NCBI GenBank assembly: GCA_009924885.1
Contig: RFQS01000163.1
Location: 1 to 5,025 of the forward strand
DNA: 5,025 bases
Source: Pseudomonadota bacterium
GTDB lineage: Bacteria > Cyanobacteriota > Vampirovibrionia > LMEP-6097
Direction: 5' to 3'
Program-made: the position numbers and the translations under genes
Shown: positions 1 to 5,025 of the stretch, piece by piece
How positions within the stretch are numbered: position 1 is the stretch's first letter
Layout: each line of letters begins with the position of its first letter
The notes under the pieces: generated by a model
Databases searched by the model: none
Told to the model about the DNA's origin: nothing
The model's input: only the letters and a program-made list of their open reading frames with translations

Positions 1-581
1 ATAAACTTTCAAGAAGATACGGTCAGGTCTTAAACGGCATGCCTGTTTTCGATATCGCGAAAAGACCATACCGAGCTGGTATGCATGGTCAAAAAAGGAC
101 TAAGCCTTCTGAATATAAAATTCTTTTAGAAGAAAAGCAAAAATTAAGATTTAGCTACGGAGTTATCCTTGAAAAACAGTTTAAGCGTTATGTAGATAAA
201 GCTACTAAGATGAAAGGACCTACTGGTGAGATTCTTATGCAGCTCTTAGAAACCAGGCTTGATAATATCGTTATGAGAATGGGTTTCTCCTCGACTATTT
301 TCGGAGCAAGACAGTTAGTCTCTCACGGTCATATTTTAGTTAACAGCTTTAAAGTAGATATTCCTTCATACAGACTTTTCCCTGGTGACATTATCACCCT
401 TAAAGAAAAATCTCGTAAAATCCCTGCAGTAGAAGAAGCTATGAAAAACTGGGTGGATGCTCTTTCTTACATCAAAAGAGATAAAGATTCTTTCGATGGT
501 GAGCTTACAGAAATCCCAGAAAGAAAAGCTATTCCAGTTCCAGTTAACGAGATAATGATAGTTGAGTATTATTCTAGATAA
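1..581 (+). CDS. rpsD: 30S ribosomal protein S4, C-terminal 193 residues (5' end outside window)
   Basis: S4 is a primary 16S rRNA-binding protein that nucleates assembly of the small-subunit body; in many bacteria it also represses its own mRNA. The frame is open from base 3 and begins KLSRRYGQ, the usual S4 N-terminal segment, so the ATG at 39 is an internal Met and not the start. About 8 residues are probably missing. Ser in LSRR, where zinc-binding S4 proteins have Cys, indicates the zinc-free form. Then come RPYRAGMHGQ and EEKQKLRFSYG, followed by the S4 RNA-binding domain (about bases 250-430: TRLDNIVMRMGF, ARQLVSHGHILVN, PGDIITLKEKSRK). The protein ends VNEIMIVEYYSR, as cyanobacterial and plastid S4 do. 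About 201 residues overall would be normal. rpoA does not follow, so at least the downstream part of the alpha operon arrangement is absent. The stop lies 1 nt from the purB stop on the other strand. The identification is certain; the lineage reading is inference. Confidence 0.97.
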   Translation, partial: KLSRRYGQVLNGMPVFDIAKRPYRAGMHGQKRTKPSEYKILLEEKQKLRFSYGVILEKQFKRYVDKATKMKGPTGEILMQLLETRLDNIVMRMGFSSTIFGARQLVSHGHILVNSFKVDIPSYRLFPGDIITLKEKSRKIPAVEEAMKNWVDALSYIKRDKDSFDGELTEIPERKAIPVPVNEIMIVEYYSR

Positions 582-586
582 TCTAG
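574..586. repeat. 13-nt inverted repeat covering the rpsD and purB stop codons
   Basis: CTAGAT and ATCTAG flank a single A, forming a perfect dyad that contains the TAA stop of rpsD (579-581) and the TAG stop of purB (583-585 on the other strand). As RNA it could only form a 5-bp stem with a TAA loop. No T-run follows on either strand, so it is not a convincing intrinsic terminator. It may simply result from two stop codons abutting. Confidence 0.5.
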
Positions 587-1884
587 CTGCCTAAGACTCT
601 CTCAAAGATAACATCTTCATACTTTAAATCCTGCTGATAATCAAAACAGCTCTCTATTTCATCTAAATTTAAATGTGCAAGAATCTCATCTGCTTGCTTA
701 ACTAAATTTTTAAAATCTCCATCTTCTTTATTCCAAGCCTGTTTCGCCAATTTCTGCATAATGGCATAAGCCTCTTCGCGTAAAAGACCTTTATCTATAA
801 GCTTCAGAAGCACTTTCTGTGAAAATATTACCCCCCCAAAGCTATTTAAATTCTTCATCATATTCTGTGGATAAACATTCAGCTCTTTAATGATAATCGC
901 TATGCGGCTTAGCATAAAATCCATTAATATAAGTGCATCGACTAGAGCGACTCTCTCCACTGCACTATGAGACATATCTCTTTCATGCCACAGCACTATA
1001 TCTTCAAGGCAGGCCGAGGCATAGGCACGCATTAATCTCGCTAAACCAGAGAGATTCTCTGACTTCCAAGGATTACGCTTATGTGGCATAGCACTAGAAC
1101 CTTTCTGCTTTTCATAAAATGGCTCTTCCAGCTCCAACACCTCTGTACGCTGTAAATGCCTGATCTCTACCGCAATTTTTTCGACGCATGTCGCAGCAAC
1201 AGCCAAAGAATTTACCAAATGAGCATATAGATCTCGACTAATTACTTGGGTGCTGATATTCACTGGTTTTAAACTTAAATATCTACAAGCATATTCTTCT
1301 ATAGCTGGCTCTGTATTAGCATAAGTCCCAACCGCTCCACTAAACATACCCAGCCTTAAATCCTCTAAGGCGAAATTAAAACTTTTCCTAGACCTTTCTA
1401 TATCAGCATAAAAATTCAAGAGCTTTAAACCAAAGCTAGTAGGCTCAGCATGAATGCCATGAGACCTAGCCACACAAGGAACTCCCTTATACTCAAGAGC
1501 CTTAGATTTTAAAGCTTCTAATAATTCATTGAAACCCTTATCTATTATCATTCCTGAATCTCTAATCGCTAAGTTAAGAGCTGTGTCTTTGATGTCAGAG
1601 CTTGTGAGTCCTAAATGTACATAGCGAGACTCTTCTGAATTAATACTTTCACTAACACAAGTTAAGAAGGCAAGAATATCATGCTGAAGATCTTTCTCTA
1701 ACTCATGTATTCTTTCTATACTAAAGCTAGCTTTAGTCTTAATTTTTTCAAAGGTGCCACTAGGAACCTTAGCTAAATCTTCTAGAGCTCGTAAAACTGC
1801 TAACTCTATATCTAGCCAGTATTGATAAGTCTGCTCCTCTGACCATATTTTAGTAATTTCTTGCCTTGAGTATCTAGGAATCAT
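583..1884 (-). CDS. purB: Adenylosuccinate lyase
   Basis: This cytoplasmic homotetrameric enzyme of the fumarase/aspartase superfamily acts twice in purine synthesis. It splits SAICAR to AICAR plus fumarate, and adenylosuccinate to AMP plus fumarate. At 433 residues it is full length (family about 430). Visible landmarks are H68 (LQHDILAF), H90 with TSSD at 94-97, the RSHGIHAEP block with the probable general-acid His at 142, TQVISRD near 212-218, and the signature loop GSSAMPHKRNP at 262-272. That loop carries the catalytic Ser (263/264) and K269. WHERDMSHSAVERV at 299-312 is also intact. All catalytic residues expected from the Bacillus enzyme are present, so it should be active. The ATG at 1884 fits the conserved MI.RYS start, but no clear Shine-Dalgarno sequence precedes it. 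It is divergent from the unknown gene at 2035 and convergent with rpsD. A G7 run (831-837, C on the plus strand) encodes Gly-Gly at residues 350-351. Confidence 0.97.
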   Translation of the reverse strand: MIPRYSRQEITKIWSEEQTYQYWLDIELAVLRALEDLAKVPSGTFEKIKTKASFSIERIHELEKDLQHDILAFLTCVSESINSEESRYVHLGLTSSDIKDTALNLAIRDSGMIIDKGFNELLEALKSKALEYKGVPCVARSHGIHAEPTSFGLKLLNFYADIERSRKSFNFALEDLRLGMFSGAVGTYANTEPAIEEYACRYLSLKPVNISTQVISRDLYAHLVNSLAVAATCVEKIAVEIRHLQRTEVLELEEPFYEKQKGSSAMPHKRNPWKSENLSGLARLMRAYASACLEDIVLWHERDMSHSAVERVALVDALILMDFMLSRIAIIIKELNVYPQNMMKNLNSFGGVIFSQKVLLKLIDKGLLREEAYAIMQKLAKQAWNKEDGDFKNLVKQADEILAHLNLDEIESCFDYQQDLKYEDVIFERVLGS

Positions 1885-1921
1885 TAAATTTCAAGAATAT
1901 CACTGAAAATATTGAAAATCG

Positions 1922-1940
1922 ATAAATTTTAGCAATTTAT
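1922..1940. repeat. 7-bp inverted repeat in the divergent intergenic region, possible operator
   Basis: ATAAATT and AATTTAT are perfect reverse complements separated by TTAGC. The dyad overlaps the -10 element of the candidate purB promoter, where a repressor could act. No known operator consensus is recognised, and AT-rich sequence yields such dyads by chance. Confidence 0.3.
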
Positions 1941-1964
1941 AGCTAATAGTTTTAAAACTTTAAA
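1936..1964 (-). promoter_or_regulatory. Candidate sigma-70-type promoter for purB
   Basis: On the minus strand TTTAAA (1964-1959, 4 of 6 to TTGACA) is followed after exactly 17 nt by TATAAA (1941-1936, 5 of 6 to TATAAT). This would place the transcript start about 45 nt before the purB ATG. A weaker alternative is TTGCTA (1935-1930) with TATTTT (1911-1906), 18 nt apart. The stretch is so AT-rich that chance matches are likely. Confidence 0.3.
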
Positions 1965-1972
1965 AATTTTTA
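1948..1972. repeat. Two adjacent 12-bp perfect palindromes between the divergent promoters
   Basis: AGTTTTAAAACT (1948-1959) and TAAAAATTTTTA (1961-1972) are each perfectly self-complementary and lie one base apart. They span the -35 boxes proposed for both divergent promoters. They could be protein-binding sites, or A-tract DNA that bends and eases opening of promoters on both sides. They do not match the cyanobacterial LexA box as I recall it. Confidence 0.35.
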
Positions 1973-1999
1973 CACTTTTCGAGTTCAGTATGTTATCAT
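1969..1999 (+). promoter_or_regulatory. Candidate extended -10 promoter for the small gene and TPR gene
   Basis: TTTACA (1969-1974, 5 of 6 to TTGACA) precedes TATCAT (1994-1999, 5 of 6 to TATAAT) by 19 nt, slightly longer than ideal. TG at 1991-1992 is placed one base before the -10 box, forming an extended -10 element that tolerates weak -35 spacing. Transcription would start near 2006, leaving a leader of about 30 nt. It is the only promoter-like sequence I see upstream of the pair starting at 2035. Confidence 0.45.
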
Positions 2000-2022
2000 G
2001 ATTTGAAGGTTAAGAAATAGTT

Positions 2023-2029
2023 AAGGAAG
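2023..2029 (+). promoter_or_regulatory. Ribosome binding site of the small gene at 2035
   Basis: AAGGAAG sits 5 nt before the ATG at 2035, with its AGGA core 7 nt away. It favours this ATG over the in-frame ATGs at 2053 and 2056, which have no such sequence. Confidence 0.65.
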
Positions 2030-2034
2030 TCCAA

Positions 2035-2367
2035 ATGCAAGAACAAAGTACAATGATGTCAACTGTAAGTGCCCTCGGTGTTTATAATTCTTATATATCA
2101 GCTTTAATAAAGGAAAATGAAAAAGCTGAACAATTAAAAGATATGGCTGAAATATGTAAATCCAATTTCAAAAAGCTAAGTCTGGTAAAAAAATTCTCTG
2201 AAATTGACGAAGATATTTTAAATTATGAAATTGCTAATATTGATGATTGTTCTGCAAATTTCTTCTCAGGTATTTTAGCTTTTGAGACTACTAGGTTAAG
2301 ATTTAAAGAAGAGATTACTAAATGCACGAAGACTTCTCCGAACAAGAACCTAGGTCTACATTATTAG
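2035..2367 (+). CDS. Hypothetical small helical protein, 110 residues, upstream partner of the TPR protein
   Basis: I do not recognise a family. The protein is small, probably cytoplasmic (no signal peptide or membrane segment), and looks mainly alpha-helical. A hydrophobic N-terminal helix lies at about 8-24, a long charged helix at about 25-48 (rich in Lys, Glu and Leu), an acidic stretch at 55-72, and an amphipathic helix at about 74-96 (FFSGILAFETTRLRF). The last 14 residues are polar and encoded in the overlap with the next gene. It has three Cys (41, 72, 97) in no metal-binding pattern. Support for a real gene comes from a good ribosome binding site, a promoter-like sequence upstream, and tight overlap with a long same-strand gene. 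The two products may work together, for example by binding; that is inference from context only. Confidence 0.75.
   Translation: MQEQSTMMSTVSALGVYNSYISALIKENEKAEQLKDMAEICKSNFKKLSLVKKFSEIDEDILNYEIANIDDCSANFFSGILAFETTRLRFKEEITKCTKTSPNKNLGLHY
2306..2313 (+). promoter_or_regulatory. Ribosome binding site of the TPR gene, inside the preceding gene
   Basis: AAGAAGAG lies 8 nt before the ATG at 2322, within the end of the upstream gene. An in-frame TAA (2319-2321) directly precedes that ATG, so the TPR protein cannot begin further upstream. This arrangement suits translational coupling. Confidence 0.5.
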
Positions 2368-4262
2368 AACAATATTGGGATTATTTTTACACCGATAATT
2401 TTTCTAAGGCAATAGATACTTCTTTAAAACTTTTTGAATCAGCCGAGACTGATTTTGAAAAAGATGAAGCAAAAGAATTAAAATCCAAGATATTACTGAA
2501 ACAGGGTTTATATTTGGAGGCCTACGACTTAATCAAAGATCGTAAATCTTTTAGCGCATTTAAACTTTTTTTGGAATTTCTTCTCGAAGGTAATCTTCGC
2601 CCAGTACTCGGACGTTTTAAAAATGATGTCTCTAGTCACGTATATAAAGCATTTTCATTGATGCTCTCAAAAGTTTATTGGGGAGCTGACTATTTAAAAT
2701 CAAATGAACACTATGAAGACCCAGACGTACTTTTAGAAAAAGTCTTTGATAAACTCATTGCTGAAGGAAAAATTGATTTTGCAATTCTCACTCTAGCTAA
2801 ATCAGTAGAGATTTCTTTACAAGAAGCTCACCTCAGCAAAGATTTAATTTCCTTAATTAGCCTAGAACAGATAAATAATTTAATAAAATTCAGTGAACAA
2901 GCCAAATATGACTCAACCAAAGCTAGATTATTCTTGCTTAAAGCTCTATTAACAAAAAACCGTGAATTTGCAGAGGATGCTGAAATACTCTTCGGTAAAG
3001 ACAAAAACAGGAATGGACTTGCAGAAGTATATCTTTTTTATGCAAGTGAATTTGGTGAAGAAGAATATTTCAGCAAAGCCATTAATCTATACAATCAAGT
3101 TGGTAACAATATCGCACTATCTCTAATCAACTCGATACTAGCTTCTCAGGCCCTAGTCAATGGCAATCTAAGAGACGCAGAACTTTATTTAGCGCGTGCT
3201 AAAGAAAAAAATATGCAGTGCAGTCTTTTTGATAGATTAAATGTCGATATTCAAGAACTTTCACTACTTTCAATTCAAGGCAGATATGATGAAATTGAGG
3301 CGCTCGCATTGCTTCTTTTACAAGAAAATGTACCTAAATTCTTCCAAGCTCAAGCCGGGCAGATATTTGCTGGGATCCTGATTAAAAATGGTGGTGATAC
3401 TGAACAGATTCGCCAAATTATAGATACTTCTTGTGATTATTTCAAAGAACTAAAACGCTTTCACCATCTGCTTCAAGCTGAAAATATTAGATTTCAAGAA
3501 TGCCTTATGGAAGGAAATGACGAGGAACTTAAACTCAAGGCTCAAGAAATCATTAAACTTGCTTCTAAGCTCGGGAATGTCGAAGAAATTGCAAATAAAT
3601 ATGTGGATCTTGCTTATGGGCTTATTAATATTAATGCAAGAAAACATAATTTAAATGAAGAAAATTTTGCAGTAGCCATAGACTACTTCGAAAAAGCGAT
3701 AGGGATTTTTAAAAGCGAAGATAATAAAATTGGTGAAGCCAATATCTATCAAGCTATGGGAGATCTTTTCGCAAACATCGGCAAATTTGAGGATTCACTA
3801 AACTCCCTCATTAAAGCTAAAAAACTCTACAAAGCGACTCAAGCTAACTTACAAAACGCTGTCACTGAAACACTAATAGGAATTTTAATCCTCAATCCAG
3901 CAGTACTAAATGAACACACTTATCCTATCGCTGAAGATCACCTTGAAAGATCATATAAATACTTTAGTGAAGAAAAAATATTAGACATAAGCTGGAAAAC
4001 CCTTTTCTACCTAGCAGACCTCAATCTAAAATACTATACTTTTAAAAATAAAAAAGATAAGCTCTATTTACAAAAAACTAAAGATTTTTTCATGAAGATG
4101 CTCTCTGCAATTGAAGAATACCAAGAAGGCTCACATAAATTTCATGCCAACGACATCTATCACATTACAAATATTTCGATAGAACAAGCCTGTGAAAAGG
4201 CTTATGATTTCTTCATTTCAATTGGTGACAAGCAAAATGCCAAGAAATTTAAAAACAGTTAA
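2322..4262 (+). CDS. Tetratricopeptide (TPR)-type alpha-helical repeat protein, 646 residues
   Basis: This is probably a protein-binding scaffold. TPR solenoids bind peptides or partner proteins, and no enzyme domain, DNA-binding helix-turn-helix, signal peptide or membrane segment is visible, so it should be cytoplasmic. The clearest repeat is at about 471-504 (EANIYQAMGDLFANIGKFEDS, with the TPR pattern of Gly/Ala, Tyr/Phe and Ala positions). A preceding helix pair lies at about 447-466 (FAVAIDYFEKAIGIF). More divergent repeats are seen at about 14-40 (YFYTDNFSKAIDTSLKLF), 49-72, 232-262 (FSKAINLYNQVGNN), 263-297 and 305-335. The middle (75-230) and the last 130 residues are helical but lack a good TPR signature. 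It begins inside the 110-residue gene (46-nt overlap, -1 frame relative to it) and its stop shares TTAA with the convergent acyl-CoA synthetase. The specific role is unknown. The fold class is fairly sure from pattern alone; the family is not assigned. Confidence 0.88.
   Translation: MHEDFSEQEPRSTLLEQYWDYFYTDNFSKAIDTSLKLFESAETDFEKDEAKELKSKILLKQGLYLEAYDLIKDRKSFSAFKLFLEFLLEGNLRPVLGRFKNDVSSHVYKAFSLMLSKVYWGADYLKSNEHYEDPDVLLEKVFDKLIAEGKIDFAILTLAKSVEISLQEAHLSKDLISLISLEQINNLIKFSEQAKYDSTKARLFLLKALLTKNREFAEDAEILFGKDKNRNGLAEVYLFYASEFGEEEYFSKAINLYNQVGNNIALSLINSILASQALVNGNLRDAELYLARAKEKNMQCSLFDRLNVDIQELSLLSIQGRYDEIEALALLLLQENVPKFFQAQAGQIFAGILIKNGGDTEQIRQIIDTSCDYFKELKRFHHLLQAENIRFQECLMEGNDEELKLKAQEIIKLASKLGNVEEIANKYVDLAYGLININARKHNLNEENFAVAIDYFEKAIGIFKSEDNKIGEANIYQAMGDLFANIGKFEDSLNSLIKAKKLYKATQANLQNAVTETLIGILILNPAVLNEHTYPIAEDHLERSYKYFSEEKILDISWKTLFYLADLNLKYYTFKNKKDKLYLQKTKDFFMKMLSAIEEYQEGSHKFHANDIYHITNISIEQACEKAYDFFISIGDKQNAKKFKNS
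4259..4262. other. TTAA shared by two convergent stop codons
   Basis: Plus-strand TAA at 4260-4262 ends the TPR gene, and minus-strand TAA at 4261-4259 ends the frame-corrected acyl-CoA synthetase. The two genes overlap by 4 nt within one palindrome. No hairpin with a T-run is seen within about 60 nt on either side. Confidence 0.8.
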
Positions 4263-4425
4263 TTGTATAAGGCTTCAATTCTATCTTGGTAGTTTTCTTC
4301 AATAGTCTTTTTGCATTTTTTTAATGTCGGAGTAAGCTCTCCACGAGCTTTACTCAAGGGCTGATCTAAAACAGAAAATTTATGAATTTCTTCTCTGCTG
4401 CTTAGACTTTGATTTATAATCTCTA

Positions 4426-4462
4426 GGTCGATTTCACATTGTCTTGTAATAGAGTATTGTAT
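4426..4462 (-). other. Interval that must contain the acyl-CoA synthetase frameshift
   Basis: The upstream frame ends at TAG 4425-4423. The downstream frame has a TAA at 4465-4463, so the change of frame must lie between them. Minus-strand GTG AAA TCG read with one extra A becomes GTG AAA ATC GAC CTA, giving VKIDLEIINQSLSS, a natural lead-in to the conserved C-terminal block. The three-base T-run at 4432-4434 (plus strand) is therefore the best site. Confidence 0.75.
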
Positions 4463-5025
4463 TTATCAACCTTTTGGTACATCAGTCGAAAAACTTCTTG
4501 ATTTACGAAGATTAAAACTGATAGAAATTCTTTATTTTGGCCAATTACTACAGCATTAATAACATAAGGCAATCCTTCTAAAAGAACTTCTGCCTGATTA
4601 ACTAAAATCTTTTCCCCAGCCTTAGAGGTGATAACATCTCGCTGTTTTGCTGAGACAAAAAGATTTTTATTCCTTAATGAGCCTAAGTCCCCTGTATTAA
4701 ACCATGTTTCATTATCATCATATGAAAAATTATCTGCATTATTCGGATTTGAGTAGTAGGATTTTATGATATTTTCACCAGCACAAACTATTTCTCCACT
4801 TGGAAGAATTTTAACTTGAGCAGTGTTTAGTAGCTTGCCGCAACTACCAAGTATAGTTCGATGTGGAGATGCAATGGCTAAGAGTCCAGCAGCTTCTGCT
4901 AAAGAAAAACATTGTACGATTTTTAAATTAAATCCTCTTAGATAAATTTCTACTTTTGGACTCAAAGCATCTCCGTAGGAAATAAAAAATTTCAAATTTG
5001 GAGCTAAAGATTTTTTAACCTCAGC

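Larger units (their letters stand above)
4259..5025 (-). pseudogene. AMP-forming long-chain acyl-CoA synthetase, C-terminal part, frameshifted (5' end outside window)
   Basis: Family members activate fatty acids to acyl-AMP and then acyl-CoA. The visible part starts KKSLAPNLKFFIS, matching the usual LRFFISGGAPLS region, so the TTG at 4995 is an internal Leu. Then come a degenerate A5 motif (FSLAEAAG for YGLTE), GSCGKLLNTAQVKI, GEIVCAGENIIKSYYSNP and an intact WFNTGDLG (A7). A diverged hinge follows (AKQRDVITSKAGEKI where DRKKDLIVTSGGKNI is typical). The frame hits TAG at 4423-4425, but the missing C-terminus continues in another frame to a TAA at 4261-4259. It contains SSREEIHKFSVL and the typical end block GELTPTLKKCKK. 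One base missing from the A-run at 4434-4432 would join the frames, adding 57 residues. About 255 residues are visible of an expected 600 or more. Decay, a recent mutation or a sequence error are all possible; the motif changes favour decay or altered function. Confidence 0.85.

Noticed and set aside
39..41. ATG as the start of rpsD
   Set aside because: The upstream codons from base 3 read KLSRRYGQVLNG, a conserved S4 segment, so the true start lies before base 1.
2187..2193. A7 run in the small gene as a -1 slippery site feeding the TPR frame
   Set aside because: The TPR frame has a TAA at 2319-2321, so slippage here would end before reaching the TPR protein.
3624..3635. 12-bp perfect palindrome ATTAATATTAAT
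   Set aside because: It is inside the TPR coding region, made only of A and T, and explained by Ile-Asn-Ile-Asn codons. No reason to think it is a site.
3450..3647. 65-residue open frame on the minus strand
   Set aside because: It lies antisense within the TPR gene, has a low-complexity Ile/Phe/Lys-rich product, no ribosome binding site and no family resemblance. It is a shadow of the coding strand.
4263..4325. T-rich stretch after the TPR gene as an intrinsic terminator
   Set aside because: No stable GC-rich stem precedes the T-runs, and the T-runs are Lys codons of the synthetase C-terminus on the other strand.
4993..4995. TTG as a start codon of the acyl-CoA synthetase
   Set aside because: The frame stays open to the window edge and the upstream residues KKSLAPN match the normal family sequence before FFIS. 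This Leu is internal.

Overview
This window comes from a compact, AT-rich bacterial genome using the standard bacterial code (stops seen: TAA and TAG). It holds five protein-coding loci on both strands and one real intergenic gap, at 1885-2034. The visible S4 protein resembles cyanobacterial S4: it has an EEKQKLRF-type core, ends in VNE...VEYYSR, and carries Ser rather than a second zinc-binding Cys in LSRR. Its gene is not followed by rpoA. The PurB protein is also close to the cyanobacterial form. My best guess is a non-photosynthetic cyanobacterial relative (Melainabacteria/Vampirovibrionia type), but this rests on recalled family features and is only moderately secure.

Layout. 1-581 (+) is the end of rpsD, cut by the left edge. 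583-1884 (-) is a complete purB, convergent with rpsD and separated from it by one base. 1885-2034 is a divergent, very AT-rich gap holding probable back-to-back promoters and three short dyads. 2035-2367 (+) is a small gene of unknown function, and 2322-4262 (+) is a 646-residue TPR-type helical-repeat protein. These two overlap by 46 nt and probably form a translationally coupled pair. 4259-5025 (-) is the C-terminal part of an AMP-forming long-chain acyl-CoA synthetase. It runs off the right edge and is broken by a one-base frameshift near 4432.

The genes do not form one pathway: ribosome assembly (rpsD), purine synthesis (purB) and fatty acid activation (acyl-CoA synthetase) are housekeeping or metabolic neighbours. 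The only linked unit of unknown role is the small protein plus TPR protein. Both convergent junctions are extremely tight: a 1-nt gap between rpsD and purB, and a shared TTAA stop between the TPR gene and the synthetase. Neither has a recognisable intrinsic terminator.

The best points for a second look are the frameshifted and motif-divergent synthetase, the unknown small-protein/TPR pair, and the dyad-rich divergent control region. I found no CRISPR array, insertion sequence, tRNA, rRNA or phage gene, and nothing that clearly amounts to an undescribed system.
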